Assembly: GCA_913057895.1 (NCBI GenBank)
Contig: CAJXOH010000002.1
Coordinates: forward strand, 1 to 64,000
From: an uncultured Bacteroidota bacterium
Lineage (GTDB): Bacteria; Bacteroidota; Rhodothermia; Balneolales; Balneolaceae
Length of the DNA: 64,000 bases
Direction of reading: 5' to 3'
The position numbers were made by a program, and so were the translations under genes. Positions 36,408 through 46,877 of this stretch are shown here, in pieces (position 1 is the stretch's first letter; every line of letters begins with the position of its first letter). The notes under the pieces were generated by a model. It saw nothing but the letters and a program-made list of their open reading frames with translations. It made no database searches and was not told where the DNA came from.

Positions 36408-37658
36408 ATGAGCTTTGAAAAACTAACAGCACCTACCCAAGGAAATCTCATTGACGTTGCCGCTGATGGCACATTGACACCAGGAAATCACCCTATCATA
36501 CCTTTCATTGAAGGTGACGGAATTGGTATCGATATCACCCCTACGATGAAACATGTCGTCGACACTGCTGTGGAGAAAGCATACAACGGAGAAAAAGCCA
36601 TCGAATGGTTTGAAGTATATGCTGGTGAGAAGGCCCTTGGAGTCTATGGGGAGAATGAATGGTTACCTGAGGATACACTCAAAGCATTGGAAACCTACAA
36701 AGTTGGAATCAAAGGCCCCCTCACGACTCCTGTTGGAGGAGGAATTCGCTCCATCAATGTAGCCATCCGTCAAAAGTTGGATTTGTATGCCTGTGTGAGA
36801 CCAGTCAAGTACTATTCAGGTACTCCGAGCCCTGTTCGCCAACCTGAACTCACCGATATGGTCATATTCCGAGAGAATACGGAGGACATCTACGCAGGGA
36901 TTGAGTATCAAACTGGGACTCCTGAAAATGCGACTCTTCGTGATTTCCTTACCAAGGACATGGGTGTTGACAAGATCCGCTTCCCAGAGTCCTCCTCATT
37001 GGGTATCAAACCAATCTCCATAGAGGGGACAGAGCGATTGGTTCGCTCTGCGATTAACTATGCCATTGATCAGGGACGAAAGAGTGTAACGCTTGTCCAC
37101 AAAGGAAACATCATGAAGTTCACCGAAGGGAGCTTCAAAAATTGGGGGTATGAACTCGCAAAGAGAGAATTTGGCGCCAAGGAGATTGATGGCGGCCCGT
37201 GGTGTGAGTTGCCCAATGGAATCGTCATTAAGGATGTGATTGCAGATGCCTTTTTGCAGCAAATTCTGACTCGTCCTGCTGAATATGATGTCATTGCGAC
37301 CATGAACTTAAATGGAGACTATATTTCTGATGCCCTTGCAGCTTGTGTTGGAGGAATTGGAATCGCTCCAGGAGCTAATGTCCATTATGAAAATGGAATC
37401 GCTGTATTTGAAGCAACTCATGGAACTGCTCCTAAGTATACTGGCCAAGACAAAGTGAACCCAGGTTCCTTGATCCTTTCAGCAGTCATGATGCTCCGTC
37501 ATCTTGGATGGGGTGAAGCCGCTGACTTGGTAGAAAAAGGGCTTGAAGAGGCAATCAGCAACAAACGTGTAACCTACGATTTTGAACGTTTGATGGAAGG
37601 TGCGACTCTGCTAAAATGTTCTGAATTTGGAGACGAAATCGTCAAGGGGATGGGGTAG
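36408..37658 (+). CDS. icd: NADP-dependent isocitrate dehydrogenase
   Basis: TCA-cycle enzyme oxidising isocitrate to 2-oxoglutarate. The 416-residue protein is of the E. coli homodimer type: [11 protein letters not shown] (33-43), the isocitrate-binding and phosphorylatable serine Ser115 in [28 protein letters not shown] (152-166) and [18 protein letters not shown]. Lys343-Tyr344 in HGTAPKYTG mark NADP rather than NAD preference. No aceK kinase is nearby. A short inverted repeat (GTCATG...CATGAC, 36368-36390) lies just upstream. It converges on degP with a 2-base gap. Confidence 0.96.
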   Translation: MSFEKLTAPTQGNLIDVAADGTLTPGNHPIIPFIEGDGIGIDITPTMKHVVDTAVEKAYNGEKAIEWFEVYAGEKALGVYGENEWLPEDTLKALETYKVGIKGPLTTPVGGGIRSINVAIRQKLDLYACVRPVKYYSGTPSPVRQPELTDMVIFRENTEDIYAGIEYQTGTPENATLRDFLTKDMGVDKIRFPESSSLGIKPISIEGTERLVRSAINYAIDQGRKSVTLVHKGNIMKFTEGSFKNWGYELAKREFGAKEIDGGPWCELPNGIVIKDVIADAFLQQILTRPAEYDVIATMNLNGDYISDALAACVGGIGIAPGANVHYENGIAVFEATHGTAPKYTGQDKVNPGSLILSAVMMLRHLGWGEAADLVEKGLEEAISNKRVTYDFERLMEGATLLKCSEFGDEIVKGMG

Positions 37659-37660
37659 GA

Positions 37661-39016
37661 TCAACGAAGCTCGTCTGACCCCATTAGCGTAACAGACCGT
37701 TGGATTCTTTTACCGTCTCGAAGCAAGGTTAACTGAACCGTTTCACCAGGGCGATGCATTGCAATGCGTTCTTGGAGTTGATTGGTTTCACGAACATTCA
37801 CGTCGTTGACTGCAATGATTACATCTTCCGTTTGAAGGTGATTGTATGCGTCGCTAGCTTCAACCACACCCACGACGAGGATTCCAGCAACTTCTTCCAG
37901 ACCTAATTCCTCTGCGATTGCATTATTGACGGATGAAATGGTTACACCTAGTAATCCTCTTTGTGCTTCGCCCACCTCAATGATATCGGTTGCAACTTTC
38001 AGTGCTAAATTACTTGGCACTGCAAATCCATATCCCTGATAGCTTCCGCTTCGACTCGCAATGGCGGTATTTATTCCCACAAGTTCCCCCCGCAAATTCA
38101 CCAATGCTCCCCCACTATTTCCTGTATTAATCGCAGCATCGGTTTGAATAAAACTTTCGATACTCAAGGCATCATCAATGATTTCTACCTGACGACTAAG
38201 AGCACTCACAATCCCAGCTGTCACTGTAGATCGCAATCGGAATGGATTCCCAATGGCTAACACCCAATCACCCACAGTTACCCCATCTGAATCCCCAACA
38301 ATCACAGGTCGAAGGTCATCTGCTTGAATTTTTAACACCGCGATGTCAGTACTCGGATCTGTTCCAACAATGGTTGCATCAAATTCTCGATTATCGACGA
38401 GCGTAATACGAACATCACCCTGACTGGCACCATCAATGACATGAGCATTTGTAAGAATAAAGCCATCTTGACTTAGAACAACACCACTACCCATCGCACT
38501 CACTTTTGGGTGTCGGTACGATCGACGAGGGGCCTCTGAAGGTGACTCTTGTTGTGACTCATCATCTAAGTTCTGCTCTTGTCCACCTTGCTCGTCACGC
38601 TCGGTTTCATTGTTGCGCTCACTTTCTGTGTCTCGTTCTCGTTCACGAAACCACTCTTCTTGCATACGACGTGAGCCAAAAAAATCAACCTCTACCATAG
38701 CTTCAACCGAAACAACAGAGGGGGTTAATTCAGAAGAAATGGACTGAAATGTCTTGCCCATTGCCTCAAGGGATGGCACTTCCTGCTCAACGATCTGATC
38801 CTGGTCCAATGCGCTCGATGTCCCCTGCGATGGTGTTCGATTCTGAGTGTTACGATCCGCAACACGGATTTCCGTAATACGAACAACATCGGGTCTTGCC
38901 TCTGAAGCCAGACGTGAATCAGAGAGTACAGGTGAAAGATTAAGCACGAGTAGAGCGCCAACAGCACCCGCTAATATGATGCTAGTAATCCATAATACAA
39001 ACGTTCGTGTGGACAT
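37661..39016 (-). CDS. degP: HtrA/DegP-family serine protease
   Basis: Envelope protease of the trypsin fold with one PDZ domain. The 451-residue protein has an N-terminal membrane anchor (about 6-27), a protease domain with the triad His192 (TNAHVID), Asp224 (STDIAVLKI) and Ser301 (NTGNSGGAL), and a PDZ domain (about 345-440). A highly charged insert rich in Glu, Arg, Gln and Asn (about 118-165) precedes the catalytic core where DegP has its LA loop. A single PDZ and a retained anchor make it closer to DegS or a short HtrA than to E. coli DegP. It lies downstream of recO. Confidence 0.92.
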   Translation of the reverse strand: MSTRTFVLWITSIILAGAVGALLVLNLSPVLSDSRLASEARPDVVRITEIRVADRNTQNRTPSQGTSSALDQDQIVEQEVPSLEAMGKTFQSISSELTPSVVSVEAMVEVDFFGSRRMQEEWFRERERDTESERNNETERDEQGGQEQNLDDESQQESPSEAPRRSYRHPKVSAMGSGVVLSQDGFILTNAHVIDGASQGDVRITLVDNREFDATIVGTDPSTDIAVLKIQADDLRPVIVGDSDGVTVGDWVLAIGNPFRLRSTVTAGIVSALSRQVEIIDDALSIESFIQTDAAINTGNSGGALVNLRGELVGINTAIASRSGSYQGYGFAVPSNLALKVATDIIEVGEAQRGLLGVTISSVNNAIAEELGLEEVAGILVVGVVEASDAYNHLQTEDVIIAVNDVNVRETNQLQERIAMHRPGETVQLTLLRDGKRIQRSVTLMGSDELR

Positions 39017-39079
39017 AAATAGAGTGCCTCGATCTTAGATTCTACCATGAGGATGATCCTCGAGTGAATAACCTACGTC

Positions 39080-39847
39080 TTACGATGGAAAAAACCACAT
39101 CGAATCCGATTTTCTTGGCGAAAGGCCATCCACATGATACCCTAAATAACGATCCAAGTGCTGAATTAGTTGCATCCACTCTGAAGGATTGCGTGAATCA
39201 TCTTGCAAGGCTAAAGCTCCTTTCCCTTGAGCAATGGATTGAATAAATGAACCCTCAAATGGGGTCAAAGCAATAGAACTAACCCCTACTTGTTGGGTCG
39301 TTAGTGCCCCATCTTCAATCGTTAAATAGGTCGTCTTGGAGAATCCTCCGGACCGTAAAGAGTCCCATTCCTCAGAGTCCATAGGTTGAATTCCAAAGCC
39401 AAGTACATCCCCAATTCTACATTGAAATGCAGCAAATGAATGAAATAGAGGTCGATCCAGAGATTGTGTTGAAAGCCATGATAGGTAGTTAGCCGTAGTC
39501 TGAAATAGCGCTTCATTTTTTTCCCCATCATGAATCAATTGCCCAACAAGCTCCATCACACTGGACACAAGGGCCAACCCTTCCATTTTACTTCGTAATG
39601 CGTATGTATCCACCCAAATCGATGATTCCTTGACTGTCTGAACGCCCCTAGATGATTTAACATAGGCAACACCTTCCACCATACAACCCGGGTCAAAAAG
39701 TCCTTTAAAAGGGCTTTTGGGCTTTCTAGCGCCATTAGCCATGACTGCCAACCGTCCGTATGAGCGTGAAAAGACGGTAGCAATCACACCAGATTCACCA
39801 TAATCTACCTTCCGAAGGACAATCCAGTGATCTTTTTCTAAACTCAT
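39080..39847 (-). CDS. recO: DNA repair protein RecO
   Basis: Recombination mediator that loads RecA with RecR. The 255-residue protein has the N-terminal OB-fold pattern (WIVLRKVDYGESGVIATVFSRSYGRLAVMANGARKPKSPFKGLFDPG), then a helical C-terminal domain. The zinc-binding cysteines present in some RecO proteins are missing, as in many members. It diverges from trkA and is followed by degP on the same strand after about 60 bp. Confidence 0.92.
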   Translation of the reverse strand: MSLEKDHWIVLRKVDYGESGVIATVFSRSYGRLAVMANGARKPKSPFKGLFDPGCMVEGVAYVKSSRGVQTVKESSIWVDTYALRSKMEGLALVSSVMELVGQLIHDGEKNEALFQTTANYLSWLSTQSLDRPLFHSFAAFQCRIGDVLGFGIQPMDSEEWDSLRSGGFSKTTYLTIEDGALTTQQVGVSSIALTPFEGSFIQSIAQGKGALALQDDSRNPSEWMQLIQHLDRYLGYHVDGLSPRKSDSMWFFPS

Positions 39848-39951
39848 GCGTGTATGGTATTGATTTTACATGAGATAAGAAGGATGATAAAACCTTGTTG
39901 CTCATTGTAAACCTTGTTAATTTTCATGATCCCGAAATAAACCCATTCTTT

Positions 39952-41319
39952 TTGAAGATTGTAATCGCAGGCGCAGGCGAAATCGGGTTAGACCTGGCCA
40001 AAGTGTTAACCGCTGAAAAGCATGATGTAACCATCATCGAGCGGGATGACGATGCCAAGAAATTGGCACGGGAGCTCAATGTACGACTTGTCGAAGGAAA
40101 TGCAACGTCCTCCACAAAGCTGAAAGAAGCTGGTGTAGCTTCTGCAGACATTATGATTGCTGTCACAAGCGATGACGGTGTGAACATGATTGCTTCGATG
40201 GCTGCTAAAAAAATGGGATGCCCCACCGTTATTGGACGTATCCGTGAAATGGAGTTATCAGGAGGTGATTGCCCCTTAGATGCTTCTGATCTTGGGATGG
40301 ATGTAAAAATTCACCCGGAAGAAGAGGCAGCCAATGAGATTGTAATGCTACTCAAGCGGACGGTTGCCAGTGATATCGTCGAGATTGCTGATGGATCGTT
40401 ACAAGTGATTGGTATACGACTCCCTGGGGATGCACCTGTGATAGGCCAGACCATCCGGTGGTTTGATGAACACCATCCGGAAATCGACTTTAATGTGATT
40501 GCTTTGAATCGCAAGGGCAACACTCTCATGGCTAAAGGGGATCATAAGCTATTAAAGGATGATCAACTTTTTGCACTTGCTCGCAAGGATGATATTCCAA
40601 AGCTCATTGAGACGACAGGTCGTAAAGAAACACATATTGATGATGTCTTGATTGCAGGGGGCTCAGGTGTTGGTGAGATGATTATTCAAAAAATCACCTC
40701 AGATCCTGAATTATCGAAACGAGACTGGAATATTAAGCTACTTGAACCTGATGAGGATCGTGCCAACGAACTTGCCAATAGGTTCCCCAATGTTCGTGTC
40801 TTATTTGGCGAACCCACCAATCCAGATATCCTAGCTGTGGAAGGAATCGGTGATATGGATGCCTTTTTAGCAGTCACAGATGACGAAGAATCCAATATCA
40901 TATCCTGTCTCATGGCAAAACACCTTGGAGTGAGCAAAACCGTTGCCTTGATCTCCAAGAAAGAATACATCCCAATTAGTCAAACTATTGGTTTGGATGC
41001 TGCTGTTAACACCAAACTTGCCGCATCTAATGAAATTCATCGCCACATCCGAGGAGGTAATGTGAAATCTATCACCTCCCTTCATGGAATTACTGCAGAT
41101 GTAATCGAAATGGAAGTGTCTGCAGGCAGCAAAGTGGATGGCAAGGCAATCAAGAAAATCAGCTTTCCAGGAGGTGCTGTTGTTGGTGCGATATGGAGTA
41201 CCAATGCATCTGAGGCAGACATCGTAACAGGAAACTCTGTGATGAAGGCTGGCGATCGAGTCATGCTCTTTGCCCAGGCAAACTACCTAGATCGCCTGAC
41301 CGATCTATTTCAAGGGTAA
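39952..41319 (+). CDS. trkA: Trk potassium uptake regulatory subunit TrkA
   Basis: Cytoplasmic NAD(H)-binding gating ring of the Trk K+ channel. I choose the TTG at 39952, which gives MKIVIAGAGEIGLDLAKVL with the Rossmann motif right at the N-terminus and 455 residues, the family norm. The longer frame from 39895 also starts with TTG and adds 19 atypical residues. Two RCK units are present; the second Rossmann motif is VLIAGGSGVGEMI at about 230. The TAA stop shares its last A with the trkH ATG. Confidence 0.94.
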   Translation: MKIVIAGAGEIGLDLAKVLTAEKHDVTIIERDDDAKKLARELNVRLVEGNATSSTKLKEAGVASADIMIAVTSDDGVNMIASMAAKKMGCPTVIGRIREMELSGGDCPLDASDLGMDVKIHPEEEAANEIVMLLKRTVASDIVEIADGSLQVIGIRLPGDAPVIGQTIRWFDEHHPEIDFNVIALNRKGNTLMAKGDHKLLKDDQLFALARKDDIPKLIETTGRKETHIDDVLIAGGSGVGEMIIQKITSDPELSKRDWNIKLLEPDEDRANELANRFPNVRVLFGEPTNPDILAVEGIGDMDAFLAVTDDEESNIISCLMAKHLGVSKTVALISKKEYIPISQTIGLDAAVNTKLAASNEIHRHIRGGNVKSITSLHGITADVIEMEVSAGSKVDGKAIKKISFPGGAVVGAIWSTNASEADIVTGNSVMKAGDRVMLFAQANYLDRLTDLFQG

Positions 41320-42890
41320 TGACTCGCCAACTCATTCACATTCGTAAAGTTCTGTGGGTATTAAGCCTTTTGGTTGGGCTGTTAAGTATCGTTTTGTGTA
41401 TCCCCCTCATTGTCTCGTTGCTCTATGGAGAAGGAATTTGGTGGGCCTACCTTGCCAGTGCAGGAGTCACGGCAGGTGTATCAGGGACAGTGTGGCTTTT
41501 CACAAACCCTGATCGTATCGATCGTGTGAGAAAACGTCGGCATGACCGAAGTCAACATGATTTGGAAACACAGGAGGATTACGAACCGATTTCTCGTGAA
41601 TTGAATTTACGGGAAGGGCTTATGGTCGTTGGCTTGATTTGGATCTTGCTCTCCTTGTTTGGTGCGTTACCCTTTACACTTTCGGGCACACTGCAAAGTT
41701 ACACCGATGCTGTTTTTGAGACAGCTAGTGGTTTTACTACCACTGGGGCCACTATTCTAGGAGGCGAAACTGCTAGTGGGATTCAAAATCCAGCTATTGA
41801 AGATGTTCCCAAAAGTTTATTGTTTTGGCGATCGTTGAGCCACTGGTTGGGCGGTATGGGGATTATTGTTTTATCAATCGCCATTTTGCCTTTGTTAAAT
41901 CTTGGAGGAATGAAGCTGTTTTCAGCGGAATCTTCCATGATGATGACAGATCGCATTACCCCACGTGTGCAAGACACAGCCAAGCAGCTATGGGGGATTT
42001 ATGTGGCCATGACCGCTGTTCAGTTTGGATTGCTATGGGCACACCCTACCGTAGGAGCATTCGATGCATTAAATCATGCCATGTCAACCTTAGCAACGGG
42101 TGGATTTTCGACCAAAAATGCTTCCGTTGGTGCATTTGGGAGTGTTTATGTAGAGATGGTTACGACACTATTTATGTTTCTGGGTGGTGTAAGCTTTGTG
42201 CTTCACATGCGACTATTTCGAGGAGATGCAAAAGGGGTCTTCCAACAGGCTGAACTCCGTTTTTATGCATTGATCACGTTGTTAGCCGTCTCCTTTGTTT
42301 CTATATCATTATGGGTATCTAATGGGTATACCGTAGGGGATGCATTTCGTTACGGCTCCTTTCAAGTGGTCTCTATTTTGACAACAACTGGATTTGGTAC
42401 AGATGATTATGAATTGTGGAATTCATTCGGGTTATTTCTTTTGTTTCTCCTCTTCTTTATTGGCGGAAGTGCAGGATCTACAGCTGGAGGTATTAAAATT
42501 TTCAGGGTCATGGTCCTGCTTGAAAATGCACGAAATGAATTTCGTCGAATTCTTCACCCAAATGTGGTCACTCCTGTTCGATTAGGGCAAAAAGTGGTCG
42601 ATAATGACACACAGCGGACCGTTCTTAGTTTTGTGGTCTTTTATTTGGTCTTGTTTGGTATTGGCGCGTTGATCATGTCGGCCCTTGGGTATGATTTTAT
42701 GTCCGCAGTAGGTGCAAGTATTGCATCCCTTGGTAGTGTTGGGCCTGGAATCGGTGAATTTGGCCCTATGGATTCATTCGCAGGTGTTCCAATCCTAGGA
42801 AAATGGGTGCTCTTACTGATGATGGTGATTGGACGACTGGAGCTTTTTACACTCCTTATTCTGTTTACTGCGAGTTATTGGAGAGATTGA
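41319..42890 (+). CDS. trkH: Trk potassium channel subunit TrkH
   Basis: Inner-membrane K+ translocating subunit of 523 residues with four pseudo-repeats. The four selectivity-filter loops are visible: ETASGFTTTGATIL, MSTLATGGFSTKN, VSILTTTGFGTDD and ASLGSVGPGIGEFG. A charged N-terminal cytoplasmic stretch (about 60-95) follows two leading helices. It is translationally coupled to trkA. Its last 26 bases overlap the 3' end of the convergent MMPL gene. Confidence 0.95.
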   Translation: MTRQLIHIRKVLWVLSLLVGLLSIVLCIPLIVSLLYGEGIWWAYLASAGVTAGVSGTVWLFTNPDRIDRVRKRRHDRSQHDLETQEDYEPISRELNLREGLMVVGLIWILLSLFGALPFTLSGTLQSYTDAVFETASGFTTTGATILGGETASGIQNPAIEDVPKSLLFWRSLSHWLGGMGIIVLSIAILPLLNLGGMKLFSAESSMMMTDRITPRVQDTAKQLWGIYVAMTAVQFGLLWAHPTVGAFDALNHAMSTLATGGFSTKNASVGAFGSVYVEMVTTLFMFLGGVSFVLHMRLFRGDAKGVFQQAELRFYALITLLAVSFVSISLWVSNGYTVGDAFRYGSFQVVSILTTTGFGTDDYELWNSFGLFLLFLLFFIGGSAGSTAGGIKIFRVMVLLENARNEFRRILHPNVVTPVRLGQKVVDNDTQRTVLSFVVFYLVLFGIGALIMSALGYDFMSAVGASIASLGSVGPGIGEFGPMDSFAGVPILGKWVLLLMMVIGRLELFTLLILFTASYWRD

Positions 42891-45462
42891 ATCGCTCCAC
42901 AAACCACCGTTGAGATTCAAGCACAGAAATAAGCGCGGGGAGATAAGTTAGGGCTACAAAAAGAGCCATTCCAACTCCTAAGAAGGCCAAAATACCAATG
43001 GACTGAAGACCTGGATGTAGTGTAAATAAGAGGCCACCAAAACCAAGCATCGTAGTAAAAGAGCCAATGGTAATGTGCTGACCTGTGGATCGTAGAACCC
43101 AACGAAGGGATCCCCTTCCCTCCTCTCGATAACGGGAGACAACATGGATTCCATTATCACAGCCAATACCAAGAATCGCTGGAAGGACAACGAGGTTGTA
43201 AAAATTAAATTGAAGATCAAAAAGGAGCATCCACCCAAAGAGGAAGAGAAGTCCTACCAACAGGGGTAATGCTGCAATCGATGCCCAAACGACCGAACGC
43301 AAGGAGATCGTCATAAAGACAAATACCAGAATAAACGTCGCAATCACCATGGTAGGCGATTCTTCTCTCATGAGATCTAGCATCTGTGCTGCAACGATGG
43401 ACGTACTTGCTGCATAGTAAGTGCGGCCACTCTGAAGGACTACCTCACCGATCTCATCTTTGAATGCGATCGATTTTCGACCATCTGCGATCGAAGATGC
43501 TGGGTAAACAATCACAAACTTGCCAATTTCACCCTCTTGGGTCATAAATCTTGTTTTAAGGAAATCAGGCAACTCTTCTTCTTGTAAAGGCTGAGTGGTT
43601 TGCGACCCTTGTCGGAGTAAGTCAAGGTTCTCATCCTCCCGATCACGCAGAAATGGATCTTGGAGTCTGTCACGAACGTCCGCAATTAATGAGAGCTTGC
43701 GAACTTCGGCAGCTTCGTCATGAGGGAAACGCTCGGATAAGGACTCAACATCTCCAATCATTGTTTCTGGATTCGCTTGGCGCTTTGAACGAAGGGAATC
43801 CACAATTTCAAAAACATCATCATGCGTTTCGGCTAAAATATAGGCTGGGTTACGACGTCGATTCTCATCAATACCCGAAGCAAATGCCCTGAATGCTAGA
43901 TACTCCGGAAATTCAGGTTCTAGCTTCCCAAAATCGTATTCAAATCGAAGGTTCGAGGATTGAAACACCACTACGATTGCAAGAAATGACCCAATAAGTA
44001 ACGTAGAGAGTGCGATCCATGAAGGTCGGCCTAATCGATCTGAGCGCAGGATTGTACGCTCTTCACCTACGGCATCCTCTGCGAGAGTCGAGGTGGTAAA
44101 TACCCAACCAAGTCGCTCAAAAAGCACCAAAAAGGCTGGCAATAGGAACAACATCATTACGAGCGCAAAGAGAATTCCACTTCCAGAAATAAGTCCAAAT
44201 TCAGAGAATCCTCGAAAATCTGCGATGACAAGTATAAATAGAGCAAATGCTGTGGTGAGTGCACTCGCTGTAATCGCTCTACCGGTGGACGAGAAGGTTT
44301 GAAGGATCGCTTCCTTGGTGAGTGTGCCAGAGGATCGAAGTTCGATGTATCTAGCATAAAAATGGATACCATAGTCAATACCCAATCCAAAAAGGATCAC
44401 AAATAGTACCGCTGTCATCGTATTTAGAGTCTCCAAAAACAAATGAGCGATCCCAAATGTCATTAGCAAGCTTAGTATCAGTGGGCCACCAATAATTAAT
44501 ACGGCCACTGGTGAGCGAAGAATCTGGATCAATGCTGACCATGTAAGCCCTACAACTCCTTTACCCATTAACCCGGCACGTCGTCGAGCTGAGAGTGTTT
44601 TGTTGAAAAAATACAGCATGACCATCAGGATAACTGCGGAAATCCCAGAAGCAAAACTTCGTATCACGTCCGATGTCACAGACTCCAATTCATTGAGGTG
44701 TCGCTTGAGGCGCCCTCCAGATTGTACATCCAAGGACGAATACTCTGGGCTCGCAATCATTTCCTCAATGAGATCGTCCACAGACGTAAATAGAATCTCA
44801 AGCCCACGAAGGTCACTTTTGGAGATCGTTGGGTAGAGCTCAATGACCAGCAATGTGCTATCCGCATTGGTTGGATACTCACTTGGGATGAGTTCGTCAT
44901 AGAGTTCTTGGAAATCCTCTAATTGATCCACACCATCTTGAGATCTGGCTGATGGGTCTTGCTCCAAATCTTCGTCAAAGTCATCGAAAAAGTCTACAAA
45001 AAACGGGTTAGCCTCTTCCTTCGCTTGTTGAATCTCCTCGTCTAACATCTCAAGCAGTGTCTCCAACTCATCCTCTGTTGCAACGTAAAGGAAGTTGTTT
45101 TTAAGCACCTCCGTATCCCTACGGAAGTCAACTCGAGAAATCAGTGACTGCTCGGTACGAGGGTCTTGAAGTTGCACTACCTGTTCAATAAATGAATCCA
45201 AAAAAGCGACATTGCGTGCAAAATCATCTGATTTTACTGCCACTTGAAGGGGGGTTTCTCCACCTACTGTGTCCTTGAGTTCATTTAGCGCAACCACACT
45301 CGGATGCCCCTCCGGCAAAAGGTTGGCTAAATCAGTGTCTACCCGTAGGTCCGTAGCATACCATCCAGCAAAAGCGGCAATAATACCCACCAGTCCGATG
45401 GTGCGCAAAGGTGCTTCAAGGATCGCGCGCAAAATAGGGAGCGCGAGGGTATACATTCTCAT
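42865..45462 (-). CDS. RND-superfamily MMPL-type transporter (HpnN-like)
   Basis: An 865-residue two-repeat transporter. Each half has one helix, a large periplasmic domain and a five-helix bundle with MMPL-type sequence (FVILFGLGIDYGIHFYARYIE in the first half, PAILGIGCDNGIHVVSRYREEG in the second). The start VDTDLANLLPEGHP after the first helix is typical of MMPL lipid or hopanoid exporters. The first periplasmic domain has an acidic insert (about 150-190). It follows the DUF3047 gene by 3 bases in an operon. The substrate is unknown; export of a lipid is the best guess. Confidence 0.88.
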   Translation of the reverse strand: MRMYTLALPILRAILEAPLRTIGLVGIIAAFAGWYATDLRVDTDLANLLPEGHPSVVALNELKDTVGGETPLQVAVKSDDFARNVAFLDSFIEQVVQLQDPRTEQSLISRVDFRRDTEVLKNNFLYVATEDELETLLEMLDEEIQQAKEEANPFFVDFFDDFDEDLEQDPSARSQDGVDQLEDFQELYDELIPSEYPTNADSTLLVIELYPTISKSDLRGLEILFTSVDDLIEEMIASPEYSSLDVQSGGRLKRHLNELESVTSDVIRSFASGISAVILMVMLYFFNKTLSARRRAGLMGKGVVGLTWSALIQILRSPVAVLIIGGPLILSLLMTFGIAHLFLETLNTMTAVLFVILFGLGIDYGIHFYARYIELRSSGTLTKEAILQTFSSTGRAITASALTTAFALFILVIADFRGFSEFGLISGSGILFALVMMLFLLPAFLVLFERLGWVFTTSTLAEDAVGEERTILRSDRLGRPSWIALSTLLIGSFLAIVVVFQSSNLRFEYDFGKLEPEFPEYLAFRAFASGIDENRRRNPAYILAETHDDVFEIVDSLRSKRQANPETMIGDVESLSERFPHDEAAEVRKLSLIADVRDRLQDPFLRDREDENLDLLRQGSQTTQPLQEEELPDFLKTRFMTQEGEIGKFVIVYPASSIADGRKSIAFKDEIGEVVLQSGRTYYAASTSIVAAQMLDLMREESPTMVIATFILVFVFMTISLRSVVWASIAALPLLVGLLFLFGWMLLFDLQFNFYNLVVLPAILGIGCDNGIHVVSRYREEGRGSLRWVLRSTGQHITIGSFTTMLGFGGLLFTLHPGLQSIGILAFLGVGMALFVALTYLPALISVLESQRWFVERFNLSNNSQ

Positions 45463-45465
45463 ATC

Positions 45466-46275
45466 CTACTGAAAGGGATTACTAGCCTCTTCACGGCGAA
45501 TCAGTTCAAAATCATCATAATCTGCCGCTGCAGAGGTTTGTGTGCTGTTTGCATCGCTTAAGATAAGCAGAGCTAAGGGCTTTTGGGGAACTTTATCTCC
45601 GAATACTTTCCTGTAAAGGGCGTCTAAATCTACCTCCTCGGTGACCCACTGCCCCACAGATTCACGACCTGACTCTTGAACAAAGATCCATTGGTTGCCA
45701 TAAAGCTTGTCAAACCCTTTTCCAGTAGGTACAGTGGTACTCCACGTGAATCGAACACTTTTGGGTACGCGCTGAATGAGTACTTTCCCCATCTCATAGA
45801 CGATGTACACAGAGGCTGCAGTATCATTGAGCTTATCATCACGCTCATCTGCCCCATTGGGAAGCTCATGGGCACGCCAACGCCATCTGAGGATTGGTGT
45901 TTCGGTAAGATCTAGATTAGGACGATTCCTCAGCGGAAAATTCAGGTGTTTGGCATTTGAGCCTATATATCGGAGAAACCGATTGCCATCTTCCTCAACA
46001 ATCTCATACTGATACTCCTGTCGATCTTTTCCGGTGTAGGTAGATGGGATTCCATCGCCATCCCGATTCAGCCAGGAAGCTGGCAAAGTACCCGGCTCAT
46101 CTTTCTCAAAATTATCGAGAAGTACACCCTGATTTGTCTCAATTAAGGCGACAGAACTTAGCTCATTGACGGCTTGTGCAAATGCCTCTTCAATTATCAA
46201 GAGAACACTCAAAAAACCAATCAGAGCAAGAAGTACGGGAAGTTTGGTATTTTTCACAGTGTTAATGATACGCAT
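45466..46275 (-). CDS. DUF3047 family secreted protein
   Basis: With the ATG at 46275 (a TTG lies 7 codons upstream), the 269-residue protein has a signal peptide (hydrophobic about 12-30, ending near EEAFAQ). Its DUF3047 domain includes LDNFEKDEPGTLPASWLNRDGDG, LRWRWRAHELPNGADERDDKLNDTAASVYIVY and a C-terminal DANSTQTSAAADYDDFEL. The fold is beta-rich and probably periplasmic or outer-membrane associated. It is first in the operon with the MMPL transporter, so a soluble partner of that transporter is a reasonable inference. Confidence 0.82.
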   Translation of the reverse strand: MRIINTVKNTKLPVLLALIGFLSVLLIIEEAFAQAVNELSSVALIETNQGVLLDNFEKDEPGTLPASWLNRDGDGIPSTYTGKDRQEYQYEIVEEDGNRFLRYIGSNAKHLNFPLRNRPNLDLTETPILRWRWRAHELPNGADERDDKLNDTAASVYIVYEMGKVLIQRVPKSVRFTWSTTVPTGKGFDKLYGNQWIFVQESGRESVGQWVTEEVDLDALYRKVFGDKVPQKPLALLILSDANSTQTSAAADYDDFELIRREEASNPFQ

Positions 46276-46319
46276 TTTGTTGCCCCTTCGTTTCAATTTA
46301 CCTGTAGTATGACCACACT

Positions 46320-46877
46320 ATGAGTCTATATTATCCACAGCAAGACACCTCTCAAGGGGATGTGCATTCTACTGAAAACATATCCAGTCGACCTAAAACG
46401 AAGTGGATGTGGCGAATATTTTTACTGAATTTGGTCTTGGTTGGATTTCATCTGGGTGAATTTTGGCCCTTCAGCATCTTTCCCATGTTTTCAAAGGCTG
46501 GACAGCCATGGTCACGGGCAATGATTGTAGAAGTACCTCTGAATCAAGGCACCTTGGATCAGAGTCCTGATGTATGGGAACCCCTCGACATAAACATTCA
46601 GGCTTTACAGGCAGTGTCACTTGGTGAGCGAGGAATCGATAAAATAGATTTTTCGAATTATGTGGGAAAAACAAACCAATGGACCCCAGAAGTTGTAGCA
46701 GGTGTGGGTAAAATGATTCCTGATAGACCTGACTTTGACAGAGCCTGGCTTGTGCTTAAAGTTCGCGGCCAAATGACAGATGGCAAAGTGACCGTGCAAG
46801 GGGAACCTATGGTGGCGTTGACTGCGGACACGGTTGTGGCCTCTCCCACGTTGACGCAAAACGAGGAACGTCCATGA
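46320..46877 (+). CDS. Membrane-anchored partner of the HTTM-like protein
   Basis: A 185-residue protein with one membrane helix (about 30-50) followed at once by the motif GEFWPFSIFPMFSKAGQPWSRA (46-67), then an extracytoplasmic domain of about 115 residues. I associate the FPMFS-type motif with small proteins encoded beside HTTM-domain membrane proteins, and here the next gene is exactly that, coupled by an ATGA overlap. Its function is not known to me. It diverges from the DUF3047 gene across only 44 bp. Confidence 0.6.
   Translation: MSLYYPQQDTSQGDVHSTENISSRPKTKWMWRIFLLNLVLVGFHLGEFWPFSIFPMFSKAGQPWSRAMIVEVPLNQGTLDQSPDVWEPLDINIQALQAVSLGERGIDKIDFSNYVGKTNQWTPEVVAGVGKMIPDRPDFDRAWLVLKVRGQMTDGKVTVQGEPMVALTADTVVASPTLTQNEERP

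Noticed and set aside
39049-39061. GAGGATGATCCTC palindrome upstream of degP
   Set aside because: Only a 5-bp usable stem with a 3-base loop; too short to support a regulatory claim.
42865-42890. trkH/MMPL 3' overlap as a sign of frameshift
   Set aside because: Both proteins end with plausible family C-termini; short convergent overlaps recur here (also at 48686-48708) and reflect gene packing.
46332-46340. A third perfect DnaA box (TTATCCACA)
   Set aside because: It lies alone within the first codons of a coding region, with no AT-rich tract or second box nearby; one chance copy in 64 kb is expected.
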